Notes: generated by a model from the letters alone, not told the origin. A stretch of 64,000 bases of DNA from Halorussus vallis (GCF_024138165.1 NZ_CP100000.1:1302001-1366000), one strand, 5' to 3'. Shown: positions 34,407-43,732, counted from the first letter of the stretch. Program-made: numbers and translations.

Positions 34407-34429
34407 CACGCGCGTCCGGCGCGTGAGTC
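34407..34429. repeat. Hairpin CTCACGCGC/GCGCGTGAG
   Basis: Nine-bp perfect stem with a 5-nt loop, flanked by ATGG on the left (34403) and CCATGG on the right (~34436). It may be the end of a decayed small mobile element or a transcription barrier between orc and the S-layer gene. Confidence 0.4.
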
Positions 34430-34596
34430 CCTACCCATGGCGGCAATGCGGGGCAGCAGTGGTCTAACAGCCGACCGCTTCTCCAAACCGCACATTGCAT
34501 CTGGAGAATTGTCAGAGGGGGTCTAATAACTATATGGTTTCAAATTGTCTGAATTTCTGTGTCAAAATAGTTCTAGGTATGATGGAAACACAAAGC

Positions 34597-34606
34597 ATTT
34601 AATAGC
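34597..34606 (+). promoter_or_regulatory. Probable TATA box of the S-layer gene
   Basis: TTTAATAGC within CATTTAATAGCTGG. The transcript would start near 34628 and have a leader of about 95 nt, recalling the long leaders of known haloarchaeal S-layer genes. Other AT-rich elements nearby mean additional promoters are possible. Confidence 0.45.
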
Positions 34607-34721
34607 TGGATTAGTTGTCAGAATCGTACCCCTACCCAGACAGGACTCGAGTAACGTTGTATGCCCACCCCGGGTAGCTCTCAACCGAAAGAACCTGTCG
34701 ATAGAAACAACCAATCAAACC

Positions 34722-36860
34722 ATGACAAACGACAAACTCCGCAGCATCTCCCTCGCTGCGCTCGTCGTCCTCTCGGTGTTCGCAGGCAGCATCGCCTTCG
34801 CTGGCTCGGCTGCCGCCGCGAACCTCGACGACGGAGAGCGTTACTGGCAGGGACAGACTGTAACAGCAGACCAACTCAAGTTCGATTCTGACGGTGACGG
34901 TACCGACGACAGTACTGTTAGCGGTGACACCAAGCTCGAAGTGATGAAGGTCGTTGACGAAGGCTCCAACACCCTCGCGAAAGAACTTTACTCCGACGAG
35001 GACGGTGGCCTCACGCTCGAAACCACGAACCTCGAGGGTAGCTACGTCCTTCAGCGCGCCTCGGACGACGCCGAGATCGCTACGTTCTCGGTTGCGTCCC
35101 AGGACCTGAGCGCGTCGTTCGACCCCGATACGGTCGACAACAAGTTCAGCACGAAATCGGACCTCAAGCTGGACTCGAAGCGCGCAGGCTACGACGTTAC
35201 CGTCTCGGCCGACGGCCTCAGCAAGAGCGAACTCAGCAGCATCTTCGGCCCGTCCGACGAAGACCCCAACACTGACGGCTACCAGCTCACTGGTATCACG
35301 TCCGACACGATTTCGACGAACTTCGTCGACGTCAACGCCGGCAACTACACGATCGAACTCGAAGTTGTCGACACTGGCGCCACCGCCGAAGCCACCATCA
35401 ACGTCACCAAGGGCGGCTCCGCGACCGCGTCCTTCGAAGACAGCGATGTTGTCGCCCAGGAGCGCGGTGACGTCGCGAACTTCACGGTCGATCTCGACAA
35501 CGCCAAACAGAGCACCGTGACCATCGGTAGCTCGGAAGTCAACTGGGTCACGAACTTCACGGTTCACGACGACAACGACGACGGCAACGTCACGATTGAC
35601 TTCAACACCTACAAGACTGGCAGCAACACCTGGACCAGCTCTCCGGCTAACGACCTGGAGACGGTCCAGAAGTTCATCACCGTCGAAGAGGGCGACAGCA
35701 TCTCCCTCTCGTCGGTCGATGACGACAGCAACGGTAACAACGCCAACAACGACCAGGGCGTCCACTACGGCAGTGACCTGGAAGCTGGCACCACGAACAA
35801 CCCGATCGCTGACGGCGACTACGAACTGACCGTCGGTGCGGCCGGTGAGGAGACTGACGTCAACCAGCTCGTGCTCAGCAAGGGCTCGGTCGACGGTGCT
35901 CAGTCCTGGACGTACCCCGAAACCGCCACCAACATCGACGGCCTCAACACCCTCCTGGACAACGTTGCCCAGGACAACTCGGTTGCGATGGACGACCTCG
36001 CGGTCGTTCAGATCGACGCGTCCGGCCTCTACGGCCACCTCGACAAGAACAACGCGAAGGATCTGCTCGACAAGGCCGCAGGTAACAACCAGGATTACTA
36101 CTCGCTGAACTTCACCCAGACGAACGCCGGTGCGAACGCCGACGGAAACAAGTTCAACGGTGCGAACAACGACGTCGAGACGTACTTCGACGCGCAGAAC
36201 AACACGTTCTTCGCGGTCGTCGACACTACTGGCGACACCGCTGGCATCCAGGCTGGCGACGAGTACAACGCGACGTTCACGCTCCACAAGGGTAGCCCGC
36301 TCACGAAGAAGGCTCAGTCGGCTACCACTGAGTTCACTGTCGAACAGCGCACCCTCGAATTCACGGGTCTGAACGAGAGCGACGTGCTCGAGATCGGTGC
36401 TGGCAACGCCACCATCAAGGGCGACACCAGCATGGCCGCAGGCAGCGAGTTCTCCGTGAAGGTCAAGTCCGACAGCTTCGTCCGGACCTCGACCGCCACG
36501 GTCAACGAGAACGGCACGTTCACGGCTGACTTCGACTTCAGTAACGTCAACGTCGGCACGAACGTCGAGGTTTCCGCGTCGAACGGCGACGCCAGCGACA
36601 CGGTCGAAGGCGTCATCGTCGAGTCCACTGGCGGTAGCCAGGAGACCACGACGGCCACGACCAACGGTACGTCGACGACGACGACCACTACCACGACGAC
36701 CACGACCTCGAGTACGACCGAGACTACGACGACCGAAACCACGACGACGGACACGACCACCACGAACGGTGGCAGCAGTGGCATCCCCGGCTTCGGCGTC
36801 AGCGTCTCGCTGGTCGCGCTCGTGGCTGGTGCGCTCCTCGCGCTCCGCCGCAGCAACTAG
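34722..36860 (+). CDS. S-layer surface glycoprotein with PGF-CTERM
   Basis: Main cell-envelope protein of haloarchaea, forming the hexagonal surface layer. The 712-residue precursor has the haloarchaeal surface-glycoprotein signal MTNDKLRSISLAALVVLSV...AFAGSAAAAN, a long acidic beta-rich ectodomain with many N-x-S/T sequons (e.g. NYT, NVT, NFT, NTT-like sites), a Thr-rich O-glycosylation-like stretch near residues 645-680, and the C-terminal tripartite signal GIPGFGVSVSLVALVAGALLALRRSN-like: PGF motif, hydrophobic span, basic end. That signal is processed by archaeosortase A and replaced by a lipid. Codon use differs from neighbours (more A/T-ending codons, lower GC), as expected for a very highly expressed gene. 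A hairpin plus T-rich tract follows. Confidence 0.95.
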   Translation: MTNDKLRSISLAALVVLSVFAGSIAFAGSAAAANLDDGERYWQGQTVTADQLKFDSDGDGTDDSTVSGDTKLEVMKVVDEGSNTLAKELYSDEDGGLTLETTNLEGSYVLQRASDDAEIATFSVASQDLSASFDPDTVDNKFSTKSDLKLDSKRAGYDVTVSADGLSKSELSSIFGPSDEDPNTDGYQLTGITSDTISTNFVDVNAGNYTIELEVVDTGATAEATINVTKGGSATASFEDSDVVAQERGDVANFTVDLDNAKQSTVTIGSSEVNWVTNFTVHDDNDDGNVTIDFNTYKTGSNTWTSSPANDLETVQKFITVEEGDSISLSSVDDDSNGNNANNDQGVHYGSDLEAGTTNNPIADGDYELTVGAAGEETDVNQLVLSKGSVDGAQSWTYPETATNIDGLNTLLDNVAQDNSVAMDDLAVVQIDASGLYGHLDKNNAKDLLDKAAGNNQDYYSLNFTQTNAGANADGNKFNGANNDVETYFDAQNNTFFAVVDTTGDTAGIQAGDEYNATFTLHKGSPLTKKAQSATTEFTVEQRTLEFTGLNESDVLEIGAGNATIKGDTSMAAGSEFSVKVKSDSFVRTSTATVNENGTFTADFDFSNVNVGTNVEVSASNGDASDTVEGVIVESTGGSQETTTATTNGTSTTTTTTTTTTTSSTTETTTTETTTTDTTTTNGGSSGIPGFGVSVSLVALVAGALLALRRSN

Positions 36861-36874
36861 ATAGCGAAGTAACC

Positions 36875-36911
36875 ATCGGGACTCCCCCGATTCGACATTC
36901 CCTTTCTTTCG
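36875..36911 (+). terminator. S-layer gene terminator
   Basis: A 6-bp stem (ATCGGG 36875-36880 with CCCGAT 36886-36891) 14 nt after the stop, followed by the pyrimidine-rich, T-containing tract TTCCCTTTCTTTCG. This is the only terminator here that combines a hairpin with T-runs directly after a highly expressed gene. Confidence 0.55.
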
Positions 36912-37184
36912 AGACACCGACCCACCAGCGACGGCCACGCCGCTCGCAGAAATCGAATCAAGCAGTCACCGACTTACTAGCCAACTACAATCACCGAGTT
37001 TGTAAACAGCAGACAGCAGACCGCAATTTACGTAGAGTAGCCATAGACGGCGGGCTGGTCTACTCACCCGTACACAGCCAATTCTCTGTCGATTTTAGTG
37101 GCTGTGCATATAACCGCAAGAAATTTTGCACTATGAGTGCCGAAGTTACTCGCTTCGGGTGATGAAATCCGGAAGGAATGGAAG
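36912..37184. other. Intergenic region between S-layer terminator and tRNA-Pro
   Basis: No gene seen. Moderately AT-rich. It contains a hairpin CCGAAG/CTTCGG (37139-37157) just downstream of tRNA-Pro on the minus strand, followed by TTTCTTG, a probable tRNA terminator, and a TATA-like GCATATAACC (~37106) with no evident downstream gene. Confidence 0.45.
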
Positions 37185-37255
37185 TGGGACCGCCGAGATT
37201 CGAACTCAGGTCCTACCGACCCCATCGGCAGAGGATACCACTACCCTACGGTCCC
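37185..37255 (-). tRNA. tRNA-Pro (anticodon GGG)
   Basis: Minus strand folds as a 71-nt tRNA: acceptor GGGACCG/CGGTCCC with discriminator A; anticodon stem TGCCG/CGGTA around loop ATGGGGT, giving anticodon GGG (proline, reading CCC/CCU); T arm CTGAG/CTCGG with loop TTCGAAT. CCA is not encoded. The variable loop is 4 nt. A terminator-like hairpin follows at 37139-37157. Confidence 0.93.
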
Positions 37256-37355
37256 GCTCACGCGTAATAGCGTGCAACTGGACGAAAGGCCGTCCCCGAG
37301 TTAAGCCCTTCGTTTCGCCCTCGGGCGTATCGGTCGCGTCGACTTCCCTCCGTCT

Positions 37356-38438
37356 TCACGCCGACTCGTCTTCTTTTCCCGCGTCGCGCGGAACCACGAG
37401 TTCGCCGTCGTCTCGCACCGCCATGCTCGCCAGCGCGTCGTTCTCGTAGGCCGCGACGCCGTGCATCCGGCCGAGCACGTAGCCGTCGTGGTCGCTCTCG
37501 ACGCTCGTTTTCGCGTCTCCGTGGGGCGTCACGACGTCCGCGACGACGTCGCCTTCGGCCACGACGTCGCCCGCCTCGACACAGTGGCGGACGATGCCGG
37601 GCGTCTCGGTGCGGGGATGGACCGCACGCTTGACCGGGAAGTCGACGGGCGGCTCGGGACCGACCGCTTCGGGGTCGGGGTCGCCCGGTAGCACGCCGAG
37701 TTCGCACATGACGTTGCGAAGACCCGTCACGGCGGCCGCGCGAACGTCCTCTTCGACCACGTCGTGGCCACCGAGTTCGGCCGTGAACGCCGGGATGCCG
37801 GCGCTGTTGAGCGCCGCGCCGGCGGTCGAGCGCTGGAGGTTCTGCTCGACGTACTCCTCGGCGGCGTACTCGTTGACGACGGGCATCCCGAACGCGTCGA
37901 CGAGGGCTTCGAGTTCGGCGGCGAGGTCGCGGGCCTCGTCTTCGTCCCGACGCGCACCGAACAGTACCCTGTCGCGAATCAGGAACGGCATCGACCCCGC
38001 GTGGGCGGTGTGGAGGTCGACGAGCGCGTCGGCGGAGTTGGCGAACGCCTCGTAGACGCGCTCGTCGACGAGTTGCTGGACGCTCGGCGGACGCGTCGAA
38101 TCGGCGTCGGGGTCCGGGAAGTAGCGGTTGGGGTCCTCGTCGTCGTAGTAGGAGGTCCGAGCGTTGCGCCGGAGGCCGGCCGGGTTGAGGTTCGGAATGC
38201 AGACGACGGTACCGCGAATTTCGCCGGGGAGGTCGTCGGTCATCACGTCCTGGGCGGCCGCGAGGCCGGTGACCTCGTTGCCGTGAATCGAGGCCGTGAT
38301 CCAGAGCGTCGGGCCCTCTTCCTCGCCCTCCGCGACCAAGACGGGGAGGCGTTCGGGGGTTCCGGTCGGGAGGTCGGTGACGTCGAACCACCCGGTGACG
38401 AGTTCGCCGGGTGCGGATTCCGCGGTGCCGATTTTCAT
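37356..38438 (-). CDS. Succinylglutamate desuccinylase/aspartoacylase family zinc hydrolase (M14-like)
   Basis: Zinc-dependent deacylase of the AstE/ASPA group, hydrolysing an N-acyl amino acid or related amide in the cytoplasm. The 360-residue protein has the metal ligands His52 and Glu55 (ASIHGNEVTG), His143 (VDLHTAHAG), and a probable catalytic Glu in AFTAELGG. The C-terminal ~110 residues form a beta-rich, biotinyl-lipoyl-like domain (EAGDVVAEGDVVADVVTPHGD) that is common in this subgroup. A TATA-like CTTTTTACC lies ~25-30 nt before the ATG at 38438. It follows cbf5 on the same strand but has its own promoter. Exact substrate unknown. Confidence 0.85.
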   Translation of the reverse strand: MKIGTAESAPGELVTGWFDVTDLPTGTPERLPVLVAEGEEEGPTLWITASIHGNEVTGLAAAQDVMTDDLPGEIRGTVVCIPNLNPAGLRRNARTSYYDDEDPNRYFPDPDADSTRPPSVQQLVDERVYEAFANSADALVDLHTAHAGSMPFLIRDRVLFGARRDEDEARDLAAELEALVDAFGMPVVNEYAAEEYVEQNLQRSTAGAALNSAGIPAFTAELGGHDVVEEDVRAAAVTGLRNVMCELGVLPGDPDPEAVGPEPPVDFPVKRAVHPRTETPGIVRHCVEAGDVVAEGDVVADVVTPHGDAKTSVESDHDGYVLGRMHGVAAYENDALASMAVRDDGELVVPRDAGKEDESA

Positions 38439-38485
38439 GCTGTGGGTGTGGTACAGCGGCGGTAAAAAGGTGGAGGTGCCGGCAG

Positions 38486-39400
38486 TCAGACTAACACGCG
38501 CTCTAACTCCACGACCACGCCCGTCTCGGCGTCGGGGTCGCCGACCATCCGCCCGAGACAGACCGCGGCCCCATTCGGGGTGAGGCAGGCGACCAACTCG
38601 TCCTCCTCCGCGTCCTCCGCTTCGATGACGCCGGGCGCGTACACCTGTGCGCCGCGGGCGATCTCTTCCGCGGCGTTCGGCGCGACGGTGACCGCCGGGA
38701 GGTGGGCCAGCGCGCGCTCGGCGGGCGAGACGACCTCGCGGAGCCAGTCGTCCTCGCCGTCCTCGAACCACCTGGCCAGCGCGTCCGAGAGGTCCTGTAA
38801 AGTCACCAGCGTCGTGTCGTCGAAGGGGTCGGTCGCGGTCCGGCGCAGGTGGCCCATGTGGCCGCCCGTCCCGAGCGCGAGGCCGAGGTCGTGACAGAGC
38901 TTCCGGATGTAGGTGCCGCTCTCGCAGCGAATCCGGAGCAGTGTCTGCCGTCCCTCGACCTCCAACACGTCGAGGTCGTAGACCTCTCGGACGCGGAGTC
39001 GGCGGGACACCGCGCTCTTTCGGGGCGGCTTCTGGTACACCGGGCCTTCGAACTCCGAGACGATGGCTTCGAGGTCGCCGGGCGGGTCGTCGTGGAGTTC
39101 CAGCACCGCGACGTACTCTTTGCCTCCTTCGAGGAACACCTGCGAGAGGCGGGTCGCCGCCCCGGTGAGGACGGGGAGACAGCCGGTGACTTTCGGGTCC
39201 AGCGTTCCGGCGTGGGCCGCCTGGTCCACCAGTTCCGCGTGCGCGTCGGCGTGCTCCGCGGCGGTTAACGCCTCCCGCGCCATGTCGCGGACCCACCCCG
39301 CGATCTGGTGGGCCGAGGGCCCCGGCGGTTTGTCGAGGTTCACGACGCCGAACGCCAAGAGTTCGGCGGGCGACCGGTCGGCGGGAGGTCGGCGGAGCAT
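38486..39400 (-). CDS. cbf5: Cbf5 pseudouridine synthase, catalytic subunit of H/ACA RNPs
   Basis: Converts uridine to pseudouridine in rRNA (and tRNA U55) with H/ACA guide RNAs, Nop10, Gar1 and L7Ae. The 304-residue protein has the TruB catalytic loop HAGTLDPKVTGCLPV with the nucleophilic Asp, KEYVAVLELHD, the YQKPPRKSAVSRRLRVREVY motif, RIRCESGTYIRKLCHDLG, and a C-terminal PUA domain (IARGAQVYAPGVI...LVACLTPNGAAVCLGRM). N-terminus LLAFGVVNLDKPPGPSAHQIAGWVRD is typical. It starts 4 nt after the CMP kinase stop, so the two form an operon, an arrangement usual in haloarchaea. Confidence 0.95.
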   Translation of the reverse strand: MLRRPPADRSPAELLAFGVVNLDKPPGPSAHQIAGWVRDMAREALTAAEHADAHAELVDQAAHAGTLDPKVTGCLPVLTGAATRLSQVFLEGGKEYVAVLELHDDPPGDLEAIVSEFEGPVYQKPPRKSAVSRRLRVREVYDLDVLEVEGRQTLLRIRCESGTYIRKLCHDLGLALGTGGHMGHLRRTATDPFDDTTLVTLQDLSDALARWFEDGEDDWLREVVSPAERALAHLPAVTVAPNAAEEIARGAQVYAPGVIEAEDAEEDELVACLTPNGAAVCLGRMVGDPDAETGVVVELERVLV

Positions 39401-39404
39401 GGGC

Positions 39405-39980
39405 TCAGAACTCGTCGTCGAGTTCGACGGGGTACTTGCCCTCGTCGAGGTCGGCGTCGTAGTCGTCGATGGCGGTCACGAGCATGTCGAGCACCGACTC
39501 GGCGTCCCAGCGGGCGGTGTTGATACAGAGGTCGTATATCTTCAGGTCGGTGATGTCGATGCCGTAGTACTCCGCGTAGCGGTCGGTTTCGCTCCCCTCG
39601 CGGGCGGCCGTCTCCTCGCCGGCCTTTTCGACGGACTTGCCTTCGCGCTCGGCGATGCGGGCCGCGCGCACGTCCAGGGGTGCATCGAGCCACACCCGGA
39701 AGTCGGCGTGGTCGCCGGCCAGCCATCCGGCGAGCCGCGACTCCAGGATAACGTCGTCGCGCTCGGCCGCGATTTCGGCCAGGCGGTGGTCGAGGTCCCG
39801 GTCGATCTGGTCGTTCTCCTCGGCGAGTTTGTTGAACTCCAGCGGAGTGTAGTCGCGCTCGTCGGCGAGTTCGCGAAAGATATCCCCGCCGCTGACGTGC
39901 TCCAGGCCGAGCGCCTCGGCCAACTCCGAGGCGGTCGTGCTCTTGCCGCTACCCGGGGGTCCGGAGACCGTTATCAACAT
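39405..39980 (-). CDS. cmk: (d)CMP kinase, archaeal type
   Basis: Phosphorylates CMP/dCMP to CDP/dCDP with ATP. The 191-residue protein has the P-loop [12 protein letters not shown] at residues 6-17, the CMP-binding segment [28 protein letters not shown], a lid-like segment [18 protein letters not shown] and the end [13 protein letters not shown]. It leads a two-gene operon with cbf5. A TATA-like CTTTTAGACC lies ~27 nt upstream of the ATG. Confidence 0.94.
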   Translation of the reverse strand: MLITVSGPPGSGKSTTASELAEALGLEHVSGGDIFRELADERDYTPLEFNKLAEENDQIDRDLDHRLAEIAAERDDVILESRLAGWLAGDHADFRVWLDAPLDVRAARIAEREGKSVEKAGEETAAREGSETDRYAEYYGIDITDLKIYDLCINTARWDAESVLDMLVTAIDDYDADLDEGKYPVELDDEF

Positions 39981-40253
39981 ATCCTACCTCGGCCGGGCGG
40001 TCTAAAAGAGGTTTTGAACTTGCGCGGCATCGCGGGGCTGGAGGCGCGCTAACACACCGCCTGCGACGACAGTCTGCCTTTCACCGGCGACGGCCGGCAA
40101 ACCAGTCCACCCTGCTACGACTGGCCGAACGTTCCACGGGATGGGACTTTCGAGCCGCTCGCGTTGACCGTAGACTCGAAACGTCGATCGAGATAGATGA
40201 AATCGGCAAAATCCCGAAAACGGACGGCGAAGCGGTCGAAGAAGAAATCCGAT

Positions 40254-41171
40254 TTACGTCGGCGTCGTCTGGATGTTCAGCGACTTCCGGATGAGCTGGG
40301 TGAACCCCATCGAGCAGAGGAAGTACCAGACGATCCAGAGCTGCATCGGACCGACGACCTTCGACTTCCAGCCGGCCTCGCCGATGAGCGGCGCGACTAT
40401 CTGGTGTTCGTTGCCGTCGACGTGACCGGCGAACACCTTCCAGTATATCCAGAGGAAGACGGGGATGGTGAGGAACATCGTCCAGACCATCGGGCGAAAC
40501 TGCTCTTTGAACATGCCCATCTGGTCGCCCATCGCGTCCATCTGCTCCTCGCGAATCTGTTCGAGCGCCTCGTCGTCGTCCCGCTCGCGGGCCTCCTTGC
40601 GCTTCTCCTGAATGTCCTTCATGCGCTGCTGGTAGGCGCTCATCTTCTCCATGTCCATGAGGTTCGCCTGCAGCAGCGTCGAGTACAGCCCCGTCAACAG
40701 CGCCAGAATCATCACGACCACGTAGAACGGCAACACCCCGTCGACCGGGCCGATGACCAGGTCGACGGTGCCCCCGACGATGTTCCGGACGGAGTTGATG
40801 GAGTAGCCCGCGAACAGTCCGAGCGCGCCGAGCGCCGCGAGTTTGTCCCACGTGGTCCACGACGACTCCTCGTCGTCGACGTCCACGTCGGTCGTCTCGG
40901 TCGAAACCGTCGACGTCGTCGAGCCGCCGTCGCCGTCGAGTGCCGACTGTACCGCGTCGGCGTCGGCCAGTCGGAACTCGTCGCCGTCACTCACCAACAC
41001 GTCCTTCTCGATGAGACGACCCCACTGGCCGCTCGTGAGGTCGTCGTTGACGTCGGTCCACGTTATCGACTCGGACCCGCCGTCTGTGCGGTCGTAGAGG
41101 ACCGCCAGCGCGTCGCGCATCCCCGGATTCTCGGAGACGAGCGACTCTATCTTGTCCGCCGTCCGTGCCAT
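40254..41171 (-). CDS. DUF106/YidC-like membrane protein
   Basis: Archaeal member of the Oxa1/YidC/Get1 superfamily, thought to help insert membrane proteins near the ribosome and SecY. The 305-residue protein has an N-terminal haloarchaeal extension (~110 residues, ending in Thr/Asp-rich linker), then three core spans: VVVMILALLTGLYSTLLQANLMD, FRPMVWTMFLTIPVFLWIYWKVFA, and MQLWIVWYFLCSMGFTQLIRKSL. Between the first two lies the charged cytosolic coiled coil MSAYQQRMKDIQEKRKEAREROD-like, rich in Met, as in YidC homologues. In other haloarchaea it sits between adk and cmk, as here except for one inserted lipoprotein gene. Confidence 0.9.
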   Translation of the reverse strand: MARTADKIESLVSENPGMRDALAVLYDRTDGGSESITWTDVNDDLTSGQWGRLIEKDVLVSDGDEFRLADADAVQSALDGDGGSTTSTVSTETTDVDVDDEESSWTTWDKLAALGALGLFAGYSINSVRNIVGGTVDLVIGPVDGVLPFYVVVMILALLTGLYSTLLQANLMDMEKMSAYQQRMKDIQEKRKEARERDDDEALEQIREEQMDAMGDQMGMFKEQFRPMVWTMFLTIPVFLWIYWKVFAGHVDGNEHQIVAPLIGEAGWKSKVVGPMQLWIVWYFLCSMGFTQLIRKSLNIQTTPT

Positions 41172-41338
41172 TGTCGGGACTTTTGTATCCCCCGTTAATC
41201 AACTTTCGCTCTTGGTCCGGGCCGTTCGGCGCGATTCGACCGCTCCGGCGACCGCCGGTCCGGCGACCGCCGGTCCGACCGCCGCCGCATCGACCTGACG
41301 GTCGACGGAATTATAACCCGCCTTTCATACTGGAACGT

Positions 41339-43036
41339 ATGAACCGTCGGAAACTCGTCTCTATCGTCGCTGGGGCCGGTCTGTCGTCGCTCGCGGGATG
41401 TCAGTCGTTCGGTAGCATGCTCCGGCGCGAACCGGCGCGGTTCGAGGACGTCGCGGTGTCGGGTCCGGACGAAATCGGCCTCGGCGAATCCTTCTCGCTG
41501 ACGGTCTCCGTGCGGAACGCGGGCGGACGGTCCGGCGAGTTCGTCGACGAACTCACCGTACCGGGCGCGGCCGACTCGCCGACGAAGGTCCTCGTGCCCG
41601 ACGTCGCCGCCGGCGAGTCGAGGACGGTCGAGGTCGGCCCGTTCTCCATCGAGAGCGCGGGCCACCACCGACTCGCCCTCGCCGAGTCGGGCGCGACCCA
41701 CGTCGTCTCGGTCCCGACCCGGCGACTCCGCGCCGGCGAGAGGTTCTCCGCCGCTGACGGCGCGAGTCTCGCCGTCTCGAACGTCTCCTACCACACCGCC
41801 ACGTTCTACGCCGCGGCCGACGGCCGCGGCGTCGTCTCGCCCGCGGAGGGGTCGGTCCTCGCGGCCGTCGACGTCTCGGTAGCGAACCCCTCCGAGAGCG
41901 AGGTCGCCGTCGAACCGGCCAGGTTCTCCGTCGCCGACGGCGAAACCGTCGCCCTCGAACGCGAAGACGGAGCGCTGTCGGCGCTCCCCGGTCGGGACGC
42001 CGGGCCGCTCCGCGCCGGAACGCTCGCCCCGAGCGAGGTGCGGACCGGCTGGGTGCTCGCCGAGGTATCGCGCGAGCGGGCGACGAACGGCCTCAGCGTC
42101 GCGTGGAACCGCGAACGAGCTGACGGGGAGGAACGCGACTCGACGACCGAGAAACGGGACGAGCGCAGTTCGACGACCGGAACTCGGGACGAACGCGGTT
42201 CGACGACCGGAACTCGGGACGAACGCGGTTCGACGACCGCGGCGGACGACGACTCGACCCCAGAGGCGCAGTGGGCGTTCGACCTCGCTCGCCTCCCCGC
42301 ATTCGAGGTCACCGACCTCACGACGCCCGCCGAAATCGAAGTCGGGTCGTCGTTCTCCGCGACCGCGACCGTGACGAACGTCGGCGACGCGCCGGGGACG
42401 TACCGGGCGGCCGTCGAGCGACGGGGCGACGACGAGTCCGACTGGCACCGAGTGGCGACGGTGGCGCACGAACTCGAACCAGGGGCGAACGCCACCGTCG
42501 CCACCGAGGCGAAGGCCTCGACGGTCGGCCACGCCCGGTATCGACTTCGGCCGGGGACGGCGACGAGTTCCGCGACCGTCTTCGCCGCCGAGCGCGCGCT
42601 GGGCGACCGATTCACGACGCCCGCGGGCGCGGCGATACGCGTCGACCTCGGAAACGACGCCTTCGACGGGTTCCTGTCGTCGTACATCTACGGCGACTCG
42701 AAGACCCAAACGATACGGGCCGAGCGGGGCTACACCTTCGCGTTCGTCCGGCTCTCGGTCGAGAACGTCGCCGCCGAACGCGCCGCGTTCCCCGACTGGA
42801 AGGACTTCTCGGTCGTCGTCGACGGGACCGCGCGCGCCGGCTTCCACTCGTCTTCGAGCGGCGCCATCACGCTGCGGTCGCCCGTCGACGGGTCGCTGTA
42901 CCACCCGAAGGGCGCGTACGACCCCGGCGCGACGGACGCCGGTTGGCTCGTCTTCCGGGTTCCCGAAGGCCTCGCTCAGGCGGACCTCGCGGTCAGATAC
43001 GCGCCGGACGGCGAGGTCACCGCGACCTGGTCGTAG
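41339..43036 (+). CDS. Secreted lipoprotein with CARDB-like domains
   Basis: A 565-residue surface lipoprotein: signal RRKLVSIVAGAGLSSLAGC with a clear lipobox. Two halves each begin with a CARDB-like beta-sandwich (FEDVAVSGPDEIGLGESFSLTVSVRNAGGRSGEF and FEVTDLTTPAEIEVGSSFSATATVTNVGDAPGTY), each followed by a second beta domain, so the protein seems to be an internal duplication. The halves are joined by a Ser/Thr/Arg/Asp linker made of a 10-residue repeat (see 42128-42240). A TATA-like TTATAACC at ~41309-41316 gives a leaderless transcript. It is oriented against the flanking adk and DUF106 genes, which suggests a later insertion. Function unknown; binding or adhesion is possible. Confidence 0.75.
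   Translation: MNRRKLVSIVAGAGLSSLAGCQSFGSMLRREPARFEDVAVSGPDEIGLGESFSLTVSVRNAGGRSGEFVDELTVPGAADSPTKVLVPDVAAGESRTVEVGPFSIESAGHHRLALAESGATHVVSVPTRRLRAGERFSAADGASLAVSNVSYHTATFYAAADGRGVVSPAEGSVLAAVDVSVANPSESEVAVEPARFSVADGETVALEREDGALSALPGRDAGPLRAGTLAPSEVRTGWVLAEVSRERATNGLSVAWNRERADGEERDSTTEKRDERSSTTGTRDERGSTTGTRDERGSTTAADDDSTPEAQWAFDLARLPAFEVTDLTTPAEIEVGSSFSATATVTNVGDAPGTYRAAVERRGDDESDWHRVATVAHELEPGANATVATEAKASTVGHARYRLRPGTATSSATVFAAERALGDRFTTPAGAAIRVDLGNDAFDGFLSSYIYGDSKTQTIRAERGYTFAFVRLSVENVAAERAAFPDWKDFSVVVDGTARAGFHSSSSGAITLRSPVDGSLYHPKGAYDPGATDAGWLVFRVPEGLAQADLAVRYAPDGEVTATWS
42128..42240 (+). repeat. 30-bp in-frame tandem repeat
   Basis: About 3.7 copies of a 30-bp unit; units at 42158-42187 and 42188-42217 differ at two positions, with a partial third copy. 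It encodes the peptide repeat STTGTRDERG in the linker of the lipoprotein. The number of copies is likely to vary between strains. Confidence 0.85.
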
Positions 43037-43099
43037 TTCGAGAGGAAAGTACGCGAGTAGAACGTCCGAAGGAAGCGTTCGGCGGTCGGACGCCGGCGT

Positions 43100-43732
43100 T
43101 CAGGCGTTCTCCTCGATGGCGGCTTTGACGTCCTCCCACACCTCGTCGGGAGTCTGCTCGCCGTCGATGCGGATGAGGTCGCCGCGCTCGTCGTAGAACT
43201 CCACGACCGGTTCGGTGTTCTCGTGGTAGACCCGGATGCGCTCGCGGACCGTCTCCTCGGTGTCGTCCTCGCGCTGGACGAGTCGCTCGCGGACCGCCTC
43301 GTCGTCCGGCATGTCGAACTCGACGTGGTAAATGTCGCCCGTCTCGGGGTCGAGGCGACGGCCGGTGAGTCGCTCGACGAGTACCTCCTCGTCGACGTCG
43401 AGGTACAGCACGACGTCGAGGTCGGTCATCTCCGAGAGCGTCTCGGCCTGGTCGAGATTCCGCGGGTAGCCGTCGAGCACGTAGCCGTCGGCCTCGTCGA
43501 GGGCGGTGTCGACGATCTCGTTGACGACCTCGTCGGGGACGAGTTCGCCCTGGTCCATGTACTCGCCGGGCGTGTCGTACTCAAGTCCGAGGTGGCCGAT
43601 GTCCATCTCCTTGTTCGCCCGGAGCGCGTCGCCGGTCGTGACGTGCTCGACGCCGAACTCCGAGACGATGTTGTCGCTCTGGGTTCCTTTGCCCGCGCCC
43701 GGCGCACCGAGTATCAGAATGTGCGGCTCCAT
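43100..43732 (-). CDS. adk: Adenylate kinase
   Basis: Interconverts 2 ADP with ATP and AMP. The 210-residue protein is the long, bacterial-type form: P-loop [11 protein letters not shown] at residues 8-18, AMP site [13 protein letters not shown] and [15 protein letters not shown], and a LID segment [46 protein letters not shown]. The ATG at 43732 is preferred over the upstream in-frame ATG because it gives the standard N-terminus and is ~26 nt from a TATA-like TTTATGC. It normally follows secY directly; here secY is about 19.4 kb away. Confidence 0.95.
   Translation of the reverse strand: MEPHILILGAPGAGKGTQSDNIVSEFGVEHVTTGDALRANKEMDIGHLGLEYDTPGEYMDQGELVPDEVVNEIVDTALDEADGYVLDGYPRNLDQAETLSEMTDLDVVLYLDVDEEVLVERLTGRRLDPETGDIYHVEFDMPDDEAVRERLVQREDDTEETVRERIRVYHENTEPVVEFYDERGDLIRIDGEQTPDEVWEDVKAAIEENA

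Larger units (their letters stand above)
34151..34721. other. 570-bp divergent intergenic region between orc and the S-layer gene
   Basis: No gene seen. From left to right it holds the palindromic orc promoter, a TTCCGGAA palindrome (34195-34202), a purine-rich stretch (34275-34300), a strong hairpin with 9-bp stem (34407-34429), a run GAGGGGGT (34513-34520), and an AT-rich segment (about 34520-34625) unlike the rest of the window. It could combine the S-layer promoter with replication-related elements. Confidence 0.5.

Noticed and set aside
34632-36938. 768-codon minus-strand frame
   Set aside because: Antisense to the S-layer glycoprotein gene, which has the signal peptide and PGF-CTERM.
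39981-40253. Gene between cmk and DUF106
   Set aside because: Frames here are short or antisense extensions; I see only the cmk promoter and the end of DUF106.
42128-42240. CRISPR-like array
   Set aside because: Units are contiguous with no spacers and are in frame within a protein gene.
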